64,000 nt of DNA from Natronohydrobacter thiooxidans (lineage in GTDB: Bacteria > Pseudomonadota > Alphaproteobacteria > Rhodobacterales > Rhodobacteraceae): NCBI RefSeq assembly GCF_001884735.1, contig NZ_MJAP01000012.1:1-64000 (forward strand), written 5' to 3'. Below the pieces are notes generated by a model, which worked only from the letters and a program-made list of their open reading frames with translations, was not told where the DNA came from and searched no databases. Below are positions 45,067 through 55,345 of the stretch, in pieces. Position numbers and translations under genes: made by a program. Each line of letters opens with the position of its first letter. The stretch's first letter is position 1.

Positions 45067-46116
45067 ATGACATTCAGACTTCTGACCGCGACTGCGGTCG
45101 GCCTTGTACTGGCCACAGGGGCCTTTGCACAATCGACCGTCGGCATCGCCATGCCCACGCAATCCTCGGCAAGATGGATTTCGGATGGCGAGTCCATGGT
45201 CCGGCTGTTCGAGGAAGCCGGGTATCAGACCATGCTGCAATATGCAGAGGATGATATCCCCAATCAGCTTGCGCAGGTCGAGAACATGATCACCAGCGGG
45301 GTGGATGTTCTGGTTATCGCCGCGATTGACGGCACCACCCTGTCGAATGCACTGGAGAATGCACATTTCGCGGGCATCCAGACCATCGCCTATGACCGTC
45401 TGATCCGCGACAGCGAATATGTCAGCTATTACGCGACCTTCGACAATTTCAAGGTTGGCGTGCAGCAGGCCAGCTCGCTGGTCGAGGGGCTTCAGGAGCG
45501 CTTTGGCGACGGGCCCTATAATGTCGAACTGTTCGGCGGATCGCCGGACGACAATAATGCGTATTTCTTCTATGACGGCGCGATGTCGGTGCTGCAGCCG
45601 ATGATCGACTCGGGCGATATCGTCATCGTTTCCGGGCAGATGGGAATGGACCGCGTGGGAACCCTGCGCTGGGACGGGGCCGCAGCGCAGGCCCGGATGG
45701 ATAACCTTCTGTCGGCGCATTACACCGAAACACAGGTGCATGGCGTGCTCTCGCCCTATGACGGGCTGTCCATCGGGATCCTGTCTTCGCTGCGCGGCGT
45801 GGGCTATGGGTCGGGTGATCTGCCCTGGCCGATCGTGTCCGGGCAGGATGCCGAGGTCCAGTCGGTGCAGTCGATCATTGCAGACGAGCAGTATTCGACC
45901 ATTTTCAAGGACACTCGCGAGCTGGCGCGCGTGACTGTGGGCATGGTGGACGCGATCCTGCGCGGCGGCGAGCCGGAGATCAACGATACCGAGACCTATG
46001 ATAACGGCATCAAGGTCGTGCCGAGCTATCTGCTGGAGCCGGTGCCGGTTGACGGGTCGAACTGGGAAGAGATCCTTGTGGGGTCGGGCTATTACACGCT
46101 CGATCAGCTTCAGTAA
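45067..46116 (+). CDS. chvE: Multiple-sugar periplasmic binding protein (ChvE-like)
   Basis: 349 residues with a signal peptide (about 1-19, ending GAFAQ). The mature protein opens with [19 protein letters not shown] and has [22 protein letters not shown] and [21 protein letters not shown], closely like ChvE, which binds arabinose, galactose, xylose and glucose. Start ATG 45067 follows GGGAGGAAAGATA. It is first in the gguAB operon and separated from gguA by a perfect hairpin, consistent with excess production of the binding protein. Confidence 0.93.
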   Translation: MTFRLLTATAVGLVLATGAFAQSTVGIAMPTQSSARWISDGESMVRLFEEAGYQTMLQYAEDDIPNQLAQVENMITSGVDVLVIAAIDGTTLSNALENAHFAGIQTIAYDRLIRDSEYVSYYATFDNFKVGVQQASSLVEGLQERFGDGPYNVELFGGSPDDNNAYFFYDGAMSVLQPMIDSGDIVIVSGQMGMDRVGTLRWDGAAAQARMDNLLSAHYTETQVHGVLSPYDGLSIGILSSLRGVGYGSGDLPWPIVSGQDAEVQSVQSIIADEQYSTIFKDTRELARVTVGMVDAILRGGEPEINDTETYDNGIKVVPSYLLEPVPVDGSNWEEILVGSGYYTLDQLQ

Positions 46117-46129
46117 GCAGCAGATGCAG

Positions 46130-46152
46130 CCGGGGCGGGTCGCCCGCCCCGG
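46130..46152 (+). other. Perfect 10-bp hairpin between chvE and gguA
   Basis: Arms CCGGGGCGGG and CCCGCCCCGG with a three-base loop, starting 13 bases after the chvE stop. No T-run follows, so it is better read as a 3' stabiliser or partial terminator that lowers permease expression relative to the binding protein. Confidence 0.65.
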
Positions 46153-46184
46153 TCCTGCGCGCCAATGACATAAAGTACTCTGAC

Positions 46185-47717
46185 ATGACGCTCCTTCTGG
46201 AAATGCGCGGCATCACCAAGACATTCCCCGGTGTGCGCGCCCTTGATAATGTCAATCTGCGGGTTGCCGAGGGCGAGATTCATGCCGTCGTCGGCGAGAA
46301 TGGCGCCGGCAAGTCCACGCTGATGAAAGTGCTCTCGGGGGTCTATCCGGCGGGCAGCTATGAGGGTGAGATCCATTTCGCGGGCGAACTGGCCGAGTTT
46401 CAGACGATCCGCGACAGCGAAGCCAAGGGCATCATCATCATTCATCAGGAGCTGGCGCTGGTGCCGCTTCTCTCGATTGCCGAGAACCTGTTTCTGGGCA
46501 ATGAAATCGCCCGGCGGGGGATCATCCAGTGGAATGAGGTGAACCGTCAGGCGCGCAGGCTGCTGGCCAAGGTGGGCGTGAGTGACCAGCCCGAAACGCG
46601 GGTGGAAAAGCTGGGCGTGGGCAAGCAGCAACTGGTCGAAATCGCCAAGGCGCTGGCCAAGAATGTGCGTCTCTTGATCCTTGACGAGCCGACGGCCGCG
46701 CTCTCGGAATCCGACAGTGCCGCGCTTCTGGATCTGATGCTGGAACTGAAAGCGCAGGGCATGACGCAGATCATCATCAGCCACAAGCTCAATGAGGTGC
46801 GGCGCGTTGCGGACAGTCTGACCGTGTTGCGCGATGGTGGTACGGTGTCTACCATGTCGGCGCGGAGCGGCGAGATTACCGAGGACCGGATCGTGCGCGA
46901 TATGGTGGGGCGCGACATGGCGCAGCGCTATCCGCCCCGCACCCGCCAGGCGGGAAAATCCCTGCTGGAAGTCAGGAACTGGAACGTGCGCCACCCGGAT
47001 TTCCCGGACCGGCTGTCGATCCGCGATGTGTCATTCGACGTGCGCGAGGGCGAGGTGGTGGGCATTGCCGGGCTGATGGGCGCGGGGCGCACCGAGCTTG
47101 CCATGAGCCTTTTCGGGCGCTCCTATGGCGGTGACACGACGGGCACGGTGCTGATGCGCGGCGAGGAAGTCCCGGTCGCGACCGTCAGCGACGCGATCAA
47201 GGCGGGGCTTGCCTATGTGACCGAGGATCGCAAGGCCCTGGGGCTGATCCTGGAAGAGCCGGTCCAGCGCAATATCACGCTGGCCAATCTGAGTGCCGTG
47301 GCTGAGCGCGGGCTGCTGAATGAGGGCCGGGAAACGCAGGTGGCCGAGCGCTACCGCCGCAGCATGAAAATCCGCACGCCCAGCGTGATGCAGAAGGTTG
47401 TCAACCTGTCCGGCGGCAATCAGCAGAAGGTGGTATTGTCGAAATGGCTTTTCGCGCAGCCCGATGTGCTGATCCTGGATGAACCCACACGCGGGATCGA
47501 TGTGGGCGCGAAATTCGAGATTTACGGTCTGATCAATGAGTTGTCGGCACAGGGCAAGGGCGTGGTGATGATCTCGTCCGAGATGCCCGAACTCTTGGGC
47601 ATGTGTGATCGTATCTATGTGATGAATGAAGGCGCGTTCATGGGATGCCTGAGTGCCGAAGAGGCCAGTCAGGAACGCATCATGTCCATGATCGTCAGCA
47701 ATATGGAGACTGTCTGA
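46185..47717 (+). CDS. gguA: Sugar ABC transporter ATP-binding protein (GguA/MmsA type)
   Basis: 510 residues with two fused ATPase domains, as in all sugar importers of this type. First domain: Walker [34 protein letters not shown]. Second domain: degenerate Walker [10 protein letters not shown], signature [16 protein letters not shown] and [16 protein letters not shown]. It energises GguB for ChvE-delivered sugars. The ribosome binding site before 46185 is weak, which fits lower expression than chvE. Confidence 0.94.
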   Translation: MTLLLEMRGITKTFPGVRALDNVNLRVAEGEIHAVVGENGAGKSTLMKVLSGVYPAGSYEGEIHFAGELAEFQTIRDSEAKGIIIIHQELALVPLLSIAENLFLGNEIARRGIIQWNEVNRQARRLLAKVGVSDQPETRVEKLGVGKQQLVEIAKALAKNVRLLILDEPTAALSESDSAALLDLMLELKAQGMTQIIISHKLNEVRRVADSLTVLRDGGTVSTMSARSGEITEDRIVRDMVGRDMAQRYPPRTRQAGKSLLEVRNWNVRHPDFPDRLSIRDVSFDVREGEVVGIAGLMGAGRTELAMSLFGRSYGGDTTGTVLMRGEEVPVATVSDAIKAGLAYVTEDRKALGLILEEPVQRNITLANLSAVAERGLLNEGRETQVAERYRRSMKIRTPSVMQKVVNLSGGNQQKVVLSKWLFAQPDVLILDEPTRGIDVGAKFEIYGLINELSAQGKGVVMISSEMPELLGMCDRIYVMNEGAFMGCLSAEEASQERIMSMIVSNMETV

Positions 47718-47718
47718 C

Positions 47719-48948
47719 ATGGCCGAGGCCACTGAAACCGCGCCGACCGGGCAGCGGATGCGCGATTATCTGTCCAATCACCTGCGGGAATACGGGCTGC
47801 TTGTCGCCCTGATCGTGGTGATGGTGTTCTTCCAGATCACCACAAACGGCACGCTTCTGCGCCCGGTGAACCTGACCAACCTGTTGTTGCAGAACAGTTA
47901 TATCGTGATCATGGCGCTGGGGATGCTGATTGTCATCGTCGCGGGGCATATTGATCTGTCAGTGGGTTCGGTAATGGGATTTGTCGGCGCGCTGGCGGCG
48001 GTTCTGATCGTGAGCATGGGGGTGCCTATCCTTGTCGCCTGTGCGATCTGCATTGTCATGGGCGGGCTGATCGGGGCGGCGCAGGGCTATTGGATTGCCT
48101 ATTGGCGCATTCCGTCCTTCATCGTGACCCTTGCGGGGATGCTGGTCTTCCGTGGCCTGTCGCTGTGGTTGCTGCAGGGCCAGTCGCTGGGTCCGTTTCC
48201 GCGCGAATTTCAGGTGATCTCGACCGGTTTCATCGCGGATCCGTTCCCGGCGGGGCTGGGGCAGGCGCTGGCAGGGCTGTTTGGCGAGCGCAATATCAAC
48301 GTGCTGGCGCTTCTGACCGGCGTGGTTGCGGCTGCGCTGATCGTCTGGCTGGGGGTCAAGAAACGGGTGGCCAACCGGGTCTATAACGTGCCCGAAGAGC
48401 CCTTCGCATTCTTCGTGCTGCGCAATGCGGTTGTCGTCGTGGCGCTGGTCTTTGTCACCTATAAGCTTGCGAGTTTCCGTGGTCTGCCCAATGTGCTGCT
48501 GACCATGGGGATCCTGACGATCCTCTATGCTTTCATCACCGAAAAGACCGTGCTGGGGCGGCAGCTTTACGCTGTGGGCGGCAATCAGAAAGCCGCGAAA
48601 CTGTCGGGGATCAAGACCGAGCGGCTGACCTTCATGGCCTTTGTCAATATGGGGGTGCTGGCCGCGATTGCGGGACTTGTCTTCGCCGCGCGGCTGAACA
48701 CGGCGACCCCTCGGGCCGGTTTCGCGCTGGAGCTGGATGTGATTGCCGCAGCTTTTATCGGGGGTGCGTCCATGTCGGGCGGTGTGGGGCGGATCGTGGG
48801 CGCTGTGGTGGGTGCGCTTTTGATGGGTGTGCTGAATAACGGCATGTCGATCATGGGTATCGGTATTGATTACCAGCAGATGATCAAGGGTCTGGTGCTG
48901 CTCGCAGCGGTGATCTTCGATGTCTATAACAAGAGCAAGAAGGCATAA
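47719..48948 (+). CDS. gguB: Sugar ABC transporter permease (GguB/MmsB type)
   Basis: 409 residues with about ten membrane helices. Typical blocks are ALGMLIVIVAGHIDLSVGS, the PSFIVTLAGMLVFRGLSLW loop, and RQLYAVGGNQKAAKLSGI. It starts one base after the gguA stop and is followed after 5 bases by the dehydratase gene, linking uptake directly to the catabolic genes. Confidence 0.94.
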   Translation: MAEATETAPTGQRMRDYLSNHLREYGLLVALIVVMVFFQITTNGTLLRPVNLTNLLLQNSYIVIMALGMLIVIVAGHIDLSVGSVMGFVGALAAVLIVSMGVPILVACAICIVMGGLIGAAQGYWIAYWRIPSFIVTLAGMLVFRGLSLWLLQGQSLGPFPREFQVISTGFIADPFPAGLGQALAGLFGERNINVLALLTGVVAAALIVWLGVKKRVANRVYNVPEEPFAFFVLRNAVVVVALVFVTYKLASFRGLPNVLLTMGILTILYAFITEKTVLGRQLYAVGGNQKAAKLSGIKTERLTFMAFVNMGVLAAIAGLVFAARLNTATPRAGFALELDVIAAAFIGGASMSGGVGRIVGAVVGALLMGVLNNGMSIMGIGIDYQQMIKGLVLLAAVIFDVYNKSKKA

Positions 48949-48953
48949 GCGCG

Positions 48954-50696
48954 ATGACATTCACCCCAGCACCCTGGCCGCGAAAGCTGCGCTCTCAGGA
49001 ATGGTTCGGCGGCACGGGCCGCGACCAGATCTATCATCGCGGCTGGATGAAGAACCAGGGCATCCCGCATGACATGTTCGATGGCCGCCCGGTCATCGCG
49101 ATCCTGAACACATGGTCGGAACTGACGCCGTGCAACGCCCATCTGGCCGATCTGGCGCAGCGTGTGCGGGCAGGTATTTATGAGGCGGGTGGTTTGCCCG
49201 TCGAAGTGCCGGCCTTCTCGGCCTCGGAATCCGGGTTTCGCCCGACAGCGATGATGTTTCGCAATCTGGCGGCCATGTCCATCGAGGAGCAGATGCGCGG
49301 TCTGCCGATGGATGGGGCGGTGCTGCTGGCGGGCTGTGACAAGACCACACCGAGCCTGCTGATGGCTGCGGCCTCGACCGATCTGCCCTCGATCATGGTC
49401 AGCGGCGGGCCGATGCTGAACGGCTATTTCCGGGGTGAACGCGTGGGTTCGGGGACACATCTGTGGAAATTCTCGGAAGCGGTTAAGGCGGGCGAGATGA
49501 CACAGGCCGAGTTCATGGAGGCCGAAGCCTCGATGTCACGCTCGCCGGGGTCGTGCAACACGATGGGCACGGCTTCGACCATGGCGTCGATGGCCGAGGC
49601 TCTGGGCATGGCGCTGTCGGGCAATGCGGCCATTCCGGCTGTGGATTCGCGCCGCCGGGTCATGGCGCATCTGTCAGGGCGGCGGATTGTGCAGATGGTG
49701 AAGGATGATCTGAAACCATCGGATATTCTGACCAAGCAGGCTTTCGAAAACGCGATCCGCACCAATGCCGCGATTGGTGGCTCGACCAATGCGGTGATCC
49801 ATCTGCTGGCGCTGGCGGGCCGGGTGGGTGTCGATGTGACGCTGGACGACTGGGACCGCTGCGGGCGGGGGGTGCCCACGATCGTGAACCTGATGCCCTC
49901 GGGCAAGTATCTGATGGAGGAGTTTTTCTATGCAGGGGGCCTGCCCGTCGTGCTGGCGCGGCTGCAGGAGGCCGGGCTGTTGCATGGCGATGCACTGACG
50001 GTTTCGGGCGGACCGATCCGCGACGAGCTGCACGATGTGGTCAATCACAACCCCGATGTGATCCTGCCGGTGGAACAGGCGCTGACGCAGGAGGGCGGGA
50101 TTGCCGTGTTGCGCGGCAATCTTGCGCCGCGCGGGGCGGTGCTGAAACCCTCTGCCGCGACACCTGCGCTGTTGCGGCATCGGGGCCGTGCGGTCGTGTT
50201 CGAGGATATCGACGATTACAAGGCGCGCATCAATGACCCGGATCTGGACGTGGATGAGACCTGCATTCTGGTGCTGAAAATGTGCGGGCCAAGCGGTTAT
50301 CCGGGCATGGCCGAAGTGGGCAATATGGGTCTGCCGCCGAAGGTGCTGAAAAAGGGCGTCACGGATATGGTGCGGATCTCGGATGCGCGCATGTCCGGCA
50401 CGGCCTATGGCACGGTGGTCTTGCACGCCTCGCCCGAGGCGGCCGCTGGCGGGCCGCTGGCGGTGGTGAGGAATGGCGATATGATCGAACTGGACGTGCC
50501 CGCGCGGCGGCTGCATCTGGATATTCCGGATGAGGAATTGCAGGCGCGTCTGGCCGCCTGGGTGCCGCCTGCCGACAAGCCTGCCTCCGGCTATGCCTGG
50601 CTGCATATGAAACATGTGCAGGGGGCGGATACCGGGGCCGATCTGGATTTCCTTCGGGGTTGCCGTGGGGCCCCGGTCGGACGGGACAGCCACTGA
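48954..50696 (+). CDS. araC: IlvD/Edd-family sugar acid dehydratase, probable L-arabinonate dehydratase
   Basis: 580 residues. Cys60, Cys128 and Cys201 (LTPCNAH, LAGCDKTTPS, SPGSCNTMG) should hold the iron-sulfur cluster, and Lys130 corresponds to the carbamylated lysine that binds magnesium; these positions match L-arabinonate dehydratase as I recall it. It converts L-arabinonate (or D-fuconate/D-galactonate-like acids) to the 2-keto-3-deoxy acid. The symbol follows the Azospirillum non-phosphorylative pathway, not the E. coli regulator of the same name. It is linked to the gguAB importer and to the pathway's other enzymes. Confidence 0.88.
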   Translation: MTFTPAPWPRKLRSQEWFGGTGRDQIYHRGWMKNQGIPHDMFDGRPVIAILNTWSELTPCNAHLADLAQRVRAGIYEAGGLPVEVPAFSASESGFRPTAMMFRNLAAMSIEEQMRGLPMDGAVLLAGCDKTTPSLLMAAASTDLPSIMVSGGPMLNGYFRGERVGSGTHLWKFSEAVKAGEMTQAEFMEAEASMSRSPGSCNTMGTASTMASMAEALGMALSGNAAIPAVDSRRRVMAHLSGRRIVQMVKDDLKPSDILTKQAFENAIRTNAAIGGSTNAVIHLLALAGRVGVDVTLDDWDRCGRGVPTIVNLMPSGKYLMEEFFYAGGLPVVLARLQEAGLLHGDALTVSGGPIRDELHDVVNHNPDVILPVEQALTQEGGIAVLRGNLAPRGAVLKPSAATPALLRHRGRAVVFEDIDDYKARINDPDLDVDETCILVLKMCGPSGYPGMAEVGNMGLPPKVLKKGVTDMVRISDARMSGTAYGTVVLHASPEAAAGGPLAVVRNGDMIELDVPARRLHLDIPDEELQARLAAWVPPADKPASGYAWLHMKHVQGADTGADLDFLRGCRGAPVGRDSH

Positions 50697-51610
50697 TGAA
50701 AATAGCTCTGGTCGGAATTGGAAAGATCGCGCTCGATCAGCATGTGCCCGCGCTTGCGGCGTCTGACGACTGGGAGCTGGCGGCGACTGTGTCGCGCTCT
50801 GGTCGTGTGGAGGGTGTGGAGCATTGGCAGGATCTGGGCGCGATGCTGGAGGCCCGGCCCGATATCCGTGTCATCTCGCTGTGCCTGCCGCCCGTGCCAC
50901 GGTTCGAGGCCGCGATGCAGGCGCTGCAGGCCGGGCGTTTCGTCATGCTGGAAAAACCCCCTGGCGCGACGCTGGGCGAATGCCATCTCCTGCGCGAGAC
51001 GGCGGACCGGCTGCGGCTGGGCGCCTTTGCCACCTGGCATTCGCGCGAAGCGGCGATGGTTGCCCCTGCCAAGGCATGGCTTGCGGACAAAACCATCAGG
51101 CGCGGGCATATCACCTGGCGCGAGGATGTGCGCAAATGGCACCCCGGTCAGGATTGGGTCTTCGAGCCCGGTGGCATGGGTGTTTTTGATCCCGGCATCA
51201 ATGCGCTGTCGATCCTGACCGAAATTCTGCCGGTGCCGGTGCGGCTGACCGGTGCCGCGCTGGAATTTCCCGAGAACCGGCAGGCCCCGATTGCCGCGAA
51301 GCTGCGTCTGACGAACGCGATCACTGCCGATTTCGACTGGCGGCAGGAGGGGCCGCAGACATGGCATATCGAGATCGAGACCGATCAGGGCGGGCTTGCG
51401 CTGCACGATGGCGGCGCGCGTCTGAAGATTGATGGCGCGGCCACCAGCCCGGCACCGGATGCGCTGGCGGGGGAATATCCGCGCCTCTATCGTCGCATGG
51501 CCGAACTGGTGCGCGCCGGGCGCTCTGACATGGATCTGCGCCCGATGACACTTGTCGCCGATGCCTTTCTGCTGGGCACGCGGCAGATAACCGACGCTTT
51601 TCATTTCTGA
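50696..51610 (+). CDS. Gfo/Idh/MocA oxidoreductase, probable L-arabinose/D-galactose 1-dehydrogenase
   Basis: 304 residues. NAD(P)-binding motif KIALVGIGKIALDQHVPAL at the N-terminus, the catalytic-region EKPPGATLGE and the substrate block WHPGQDWVFEPGGMGVFDPGINALS are characteristic of sugar 1-dehydrogenases of this family (about 309 residues in Azospirillum). It oxidises the aldose to the lactone with NAD(P)+. The start overlaps the dehydratase stop as TGATG. Whether arabinose or galactose is preferred cannot be read. Confidence 0.87.
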   Translation: MKIALVGIGKIALDQHVPALAASDDWELAATVSRSGRVEGVEHWQDLGAMLEARPDIRVISLCLPPVPRFEAAMQALQAGRFVMLEKPPGATLGECHLLRETADRLRLGAFATWHSREAAMVAPAKAWLADKTIRRGHITWREDVRKWHPGQDWVFEPGGMGVFDPGINALSILTEILPVPVRLTGAALEFPENRQAPIAAKLRLTNAITADFDWRQEGPQTWHIEIETDQGGLALHDGGARLKIDGAATSPAPDALAGEYPRLYRRMAELVRAGRSDMDLRPMTLVADAFLLGTRQITDAFHF

Positions 51611-51617
51611 GGATCCC

Positions 51618-52538
51618 ATGACGATGACCCCGCTGAGCGGCATATTGCCCGTCGCGCCCACCCCGTTTCTGGACGATGGCGCCCTTGATGATGACGGCAT
51701 CCGCCGTGTGATTGACTGCATGATTGATCAGGGGGTGGATGCGATCTGCATTCTGGCCAATTACTCGGAACAGTTCCTGCTCTCGGACACTGAGCGCGCC
51801 CATGTCATGCGCCTGTCGCTGGAACAGGCTGCCGGGCGGGTGCCGGTGATTGTGACGATCAGCCATTTCTCGACTGCCATTGCCGTCGAGCGCGCGAAAG
51901 CCGCGCAGGCGATGGGGGCGGCGATGGTGATGATGATGCCGCCCTATCACGGGGTCGGGCTGGTCCCGGCAGAGGCGCGGATTTTCGAGCATTTCGCCGC
52001 TGTCTCGGAGGCGATTTCCATCCCGATCATGGTGCAGGATGCCCCGCTTTCGGGCTGCGCGCTTTCGGTGCCGTTTCTGGCGCGGATGGCGCGCGAATTG
52101 GAGCAGGTGCGCTATTTCAAGCTGGAAATGCCCTTTGCGGCAGAGAAGCTTGCGGCGCTGATCGAGGCCGGGGGGGACACGATCCTCGGGCCGTTCGATG
52201 GCGAGGAAGCCGTGACGCTGCTGGCGGATCTGGATGCGGGCGCGACGGGCACGATGACCTCGGCGCTGCTGCCCGAGCAGATCCGGCCCATCGTGATCGA
52301 TTACCGCGCGGGCAATATTGACGCGGCACTGGCGCAATGGCAGCGCTGCCTGCCGCTGATCAATCATGAAAACCGCCAATGCGGGCTGCGCGCGGCCAAG
52401 GCGGTGATGAAAGAGGGCGGCGTGATCCGGTCGGATCATGTGCGCCATCCGCTGCAGCCGCTCTCTGAGCGGACCCGCGCGCGGCTGTTGCATTTCGCCC
52501 GCGAGCTGGACCTGATCGCGCTGCGCTGGGGCCACTGA
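51618..52538 (+). CDS. araD: DapA-family L-2-keto-3-deoxyarabonate dehydratase
   Basis: 306 residues, TIM-barrel lyase family I. The Schiff-base lysine is Lys168 in VRYFKLEMP. The segment IPIMVQDAPLSGC replaces the Tyr-containing motif of true DapA, as in KDA dehydratase and KdgD. It dehydrates 2-keto-3-deoxy-L-arabinonate to 2-oxoglutarate semialdehyde, the substrate of the next gene product. The symbol follows the Azospirillum pathway, not E. coli ribulose-5-phosphate epimerase. Confidence 0.87.
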   Translation: MTMTPLSGILPVAPTPFLDDGALDDDGIRRVIDCMIDQGVDAICILANYSEQFLLSDTERAHVMRLSLEQAAGRVPVIVTISHFSTAIAVERAKAAQAMGAAMVMMMPPYHGVGLVPAEARIFEHFAAVSEAISIPIMVQDAPLSGCALSVPFLARMARELEQVRYFKLEMPFAAEKLAALIEAGGDTILGPFDGEEAVTLLADLDAGATGTMTSALLPEQIRPIVIDYRAGNIDAALAQWQRCLPLINHENRQCGLRAAKAVMKEGGVIRSDHVRHPLQPLSERTRARLLHFARELDLIALRWGH

Positions 52539-52557
52539 CCGAGAAGGACTTCCGCCA

Positions 52558-54081
52558 ATGTCTTATGATTTTCACGGCCAGCATCTGATTGCTGGCGCGC
52601 GCGTCGATGCCGCAGAACGCTTTGCCTCATCGCCCGCCACCGGCCCGTCGCGCCGTTTTGCCAATGGCACGCCCGCGCTGGTGGATACGGCCTGCAGGGC
52701 GGCGGAAGAGGCGTTCGAGAGTTTTGGCTGGAGCACGCGCGAGACGCGCGCGCGCCTGCTGGAGGGGATCGCAGGGGCGATCGAGGGCCGCGCCGCGGAT
52801 CTGACCGAGATCGCGATGCAGGAATCGGGGCTGCCCGAGGCGCGGCTGGTGGGCGAGCGCGGCCGCACGACCGGGCAGTTGCGCTATTTCGCGGCGCTGA
52901 TCCGGGGCGGGGATTATCTGGACCTGCGCCATGATGCGGCCTTGCCGGATCGTCAGCCGCTGCCGCGCCCCGAATTGCGGATGATGCAACGCCCGATCGG
53001 GCCTGTGGCGGTGTTCGGCGCGTCGAATTTTCCGCTGGCCTTCTCAGTGGCGGGGGGCGATACGGCCTCGGCATTGGCGGCGGCCTGTCCGGTGGTGGTC
53101 AAGGGGCATCCGGCCCATCCCGGCACGAGCGAGATTGTGGCGGAAGCCATTGCCGAAGCCCTGCGCGCGGCGGGGTTGCCGGGGGGGTGCTTCTCGCTGA
53201 TCCATGGCGATAGTGTCGAGGTCGGCACGACGCTGGTGCAGCATCCACTGATCCGGGCTGTGGGGTTCACCGGCAGTCTGCGTGGCGGGCGGGCGCTCTT
53301 TGATCTCTGCGCGGCACGCGCGGAACCGATCCCGTTTTTTGGCGAGTTGGGCAGCGTGAATCCGGTGTTTGTTCTGCATGAGGCGCTCAGGGCGCGCGGG
53401 CAGACGCTCGGCGAAGGCTGGGCGGCGAGCCTGACCATGGGGGCAGGGCAGTTCTGCACCAATCCGGGTGTTCTGGTGCTGCCCGCCGGTGCAGAAGGGG
53501 CGGACAGTTTTGTGACTGCGGCGGTCACGGCGCTGGAGGGTGCCGCCCCGCAGACCATGCTGACCGACGGGATTGCGGAGGCGTTTCGCGCAGGCGCGGC
53601 GGGGCTTGAAGCCCTGGGTGCTGTGCTGCTGCGCAATGAGAGCCGCGCGCGCAGCGCAGCACCCGTTCTGCTGCGCGTCACTGCAGAGCAATTCCTGCGC
53701 GAGCGGGCCTTGCAGCATGAGGTTTTCGGCCCGCTGGGCGTGATCGTCGAGGTCGCGGGTGACGCGGAACTGCTGGCGCTTGCGCGGGGTCTGGAGGGGC
53801 AGTTGACCGCGACCTTGCAGATGGACGCGGGCGATATGCCATTGGCCCGCCGCCTGCTGCCGGTGCTGGAGCGCAAGGTGGGGCGGGTGCTGGCCAATGG
53901 CTGGCCGACCGGGGTCGAGGTCGCCGATGCGATGGTGCATGGTGGGCCCTATCCGGCCTCGACCAATTTCGGCGCGACCAGCGTGGGCGGCATGGCGATC
54001 CGCCGTTTCCTGCGCCCGGTCTGCTATCAGAACCTGCCGATGGCGTTGTTGCCGGAAGAGTTGGCCCGGCCACTGGAATGA
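52558..54081 (+). CDS. 2-oxoglutarate semialdehyde (2,5-dioxovalerate) dehydrogenase
   Basis: 507 residues, aldehyde dehydrogenase superfamily. The catalytic cysteine is Cys300 in GAGQFCTNPG and the general-base glutamate is in FFGELGSVNPVFVL; the cofactor segment is GPVAVFGASNFPLAFS. It oxidises 2-oxoglutarate semialdehyde to 2-oxoglutarate with NAD(P)+, completing the pathway. It is the last gene of the sugar operon and converges with the amidohydrolase gene 16 bases away. Confidence 0.9.
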   Translation: MSYDFHGQHLIAGARVDAAERFASSPATGPSRRFANGTPALVDTACRAAEEAFESFGWSTRETRARLLEGIAGAIEGRAADLTEIAMQESGLPEARLVGERGRTTGQLRYFAALIRGGDYLDLRHDAALPDRQPLPRPELRMMQRPIGPVAVFGASNFPLAFSVAGGDTASALAAACPVVVKGHPAHPGTSEIVAEAIAEALRAAGLPGGCFSLIHGDSVEVGTTLVQHPLIRAVGFTGSLRGGRALFDLCAARAEPIPFFGELGSVNPVFVLHEALRARGQTLGEGWAASLTMGAGQFCTNPGVLVLPAGAEGADSFVTAAVTALEGAAPQTMLTDGIAEAFRAGAAGLEALGAVLLRNESRARSAAPVLLRVTAEQFLRERALQHEVFGPLGVIVEVAGDAELLALARGLEGQLTATLQMDAGDMPLARRLLPVLERKVGRVLANGWPTGVEVADAMVHGGPYPASTNFGATSVGGMAIRRFLRPVCYQNLPMALLPEELARPLE

Positions 54082-54097
54082 CGCGGGCGCTGGCGGA

Positions 54098-55345
54098 TCA
54101 GTCAGCGCTGTGCAGGGGCGCTTCGTCGTAATGCCTGATCACGCGGGCGAGCGCCTCTATGGCGTCGGACATGGAGCGTGGCGACACATATTCGTCGGGA
54201 TGGTGGCTGATCCCGTCCCGGCAGTCGGTGAACAGCATCCCGACCGGGCAGAGATCCGCCATCGCGGATGCATCATGCGTCGCGCCCGAGGGCAGGTGCA
54301 TTGCACCTTGCCCGTCCTCGGTCACGGCCTGCGACAGAAGGGTGACGATCTCGGGGGCGCAGGGGGTGGCGGGTTGCGCATAGCTGCGCGACATGTCCAG
54401 CCCGAGATTGCGGTGCTGCGCGATCTCGCGCGCACGCTGGGTCAGCTCGGTTCCGGCAGCCTCGCGCACGCGATCTGACGGGCTGCGGATTTCCAGCGTC
54501 ATGACGGCTTCGCCCGGCACGGCATTGACGACGCCGGGGCGGAGCTGCAGCGCGCCGACAGTTGCGAGCAGATCGGGCGTCGCGCGGGCCAGATCCTCGG
54601 CGGCCAGCGTGAGTTCCGCCGCGCCCGCCAGAGCGTCGCGGCGCAGATGCATCGGGACCGTGCCCCCATGGGCGGCCTGACCGGTCAGGGTGATGCTGTG
54701 CCGCTCGATCCCGCAAATGGCGGTGACGATGCCCAGAGAGGTGCCCGCCTGTTGCAGGACAGGTCCTTGTTCCAGATGGGTCTCGATCCATCCCATGACC
54801 TGCGCCGGATCGCGTTTCAGGCGCGGGATCTCGCCCGGCGCAAGGCCGAACCCTTCCATCGCCGCGCGCAATGTCACGCCATCGCGGTCGCGCAGCTCCA
54901 GTGCTGCCATGTCGAAGCTGCCCGCCAATGCGCGCGGCCCCATCAGCGCCGTCGGGAAGCGCACGCCCTCTTCATCGGCAAAGGCCAGAACCTCGATGGC
55001 GAAGGGCAGGCGGACCCCGCCCTCGCGCAGTTTCATCAGGGCGAGAAGGGGCAGCACTACCCCCATGATGCCGTCATAGGCCCCGCCTTCGCGCACCGAA
55101 TCCTGATGCGAGCCCATCAGCAGCGCCGGGGCACCGCGCGGCCCGTCCAGCCGCCCGATCAGCGTGCCTGCCGCATCCAGTGACACGCGCAGGCCCGCCT
55201 GTTGCATCATGTCGGTCAATACCTCAAGCGCGGCGCGATGCTCGGGCGTGAAGGGCAGGCGAGTGACACCGGGGCCGGGTTCGGAACAGCGCGCCAGCCG
55301 CGCCAGCCAGTCCTGCGCCATTGCGCCCCAGTCCGGTTCAGTCAT
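54098..55345 (-). CDS. M20-family Zn amidohydrolase (allantoate amidohydrolase / N-carbamoyl-amino-acid hydrolase type)
   Basis: 415 residues. The di-metal site is visible in GSHQDSVREGGAYDGIMGV, FADEEGVRF and the C-terminal GATHDASAMADLCPVGMLF. The dimerisation domain starts near GIVTAICGIERHSI. Such enzymes split N-carbamoyl amino acids, ureidoglycine-type compounds or acylated amino acids. ATG 55345 overlaps the stop of the upstream DUF1028 gene. Its neighbours (DUF1028 protein and peptide importer) suggest use of imported amides or peptides; the exact substrate is unknown. Confidence 0.83.
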   Translation of the reverse strand: MTEPDWGAMAQDWLARLARCSEPGPGVTRLPFTPEHRAALEVLTDMMQQAGLRVSLDAAGTLIGRLDGPRGAPALLMGSHQDSVREGGAYDGIMGVVLPLLALMKLREGGVRLPFAIEVLAFADEEGVRFPTALMGPRALAGSFDMAALELRDRDGVTLRAAMEGFGLAPGEIPRLKRDPAQVMGWIETHLEQGPVLQQAGTSLGIVTAICGIERHSITLTGQAAHGGTVPMHLRRDALAGAAELTLAAEDLARATPDLLATVGALQLRPGVVNAVPGEAVMTLEIRSPSDRVREAAGTELTQRAREIAQHRNLGLDMSRSYAQPATPCAPEIVTLLSQAVTEDGQGAMHLPSGATHDASAMADLCPVGMLFTDCRDGISHHPDEYVSPRSMSDAIEALARVIRHYDEAPLHSAD

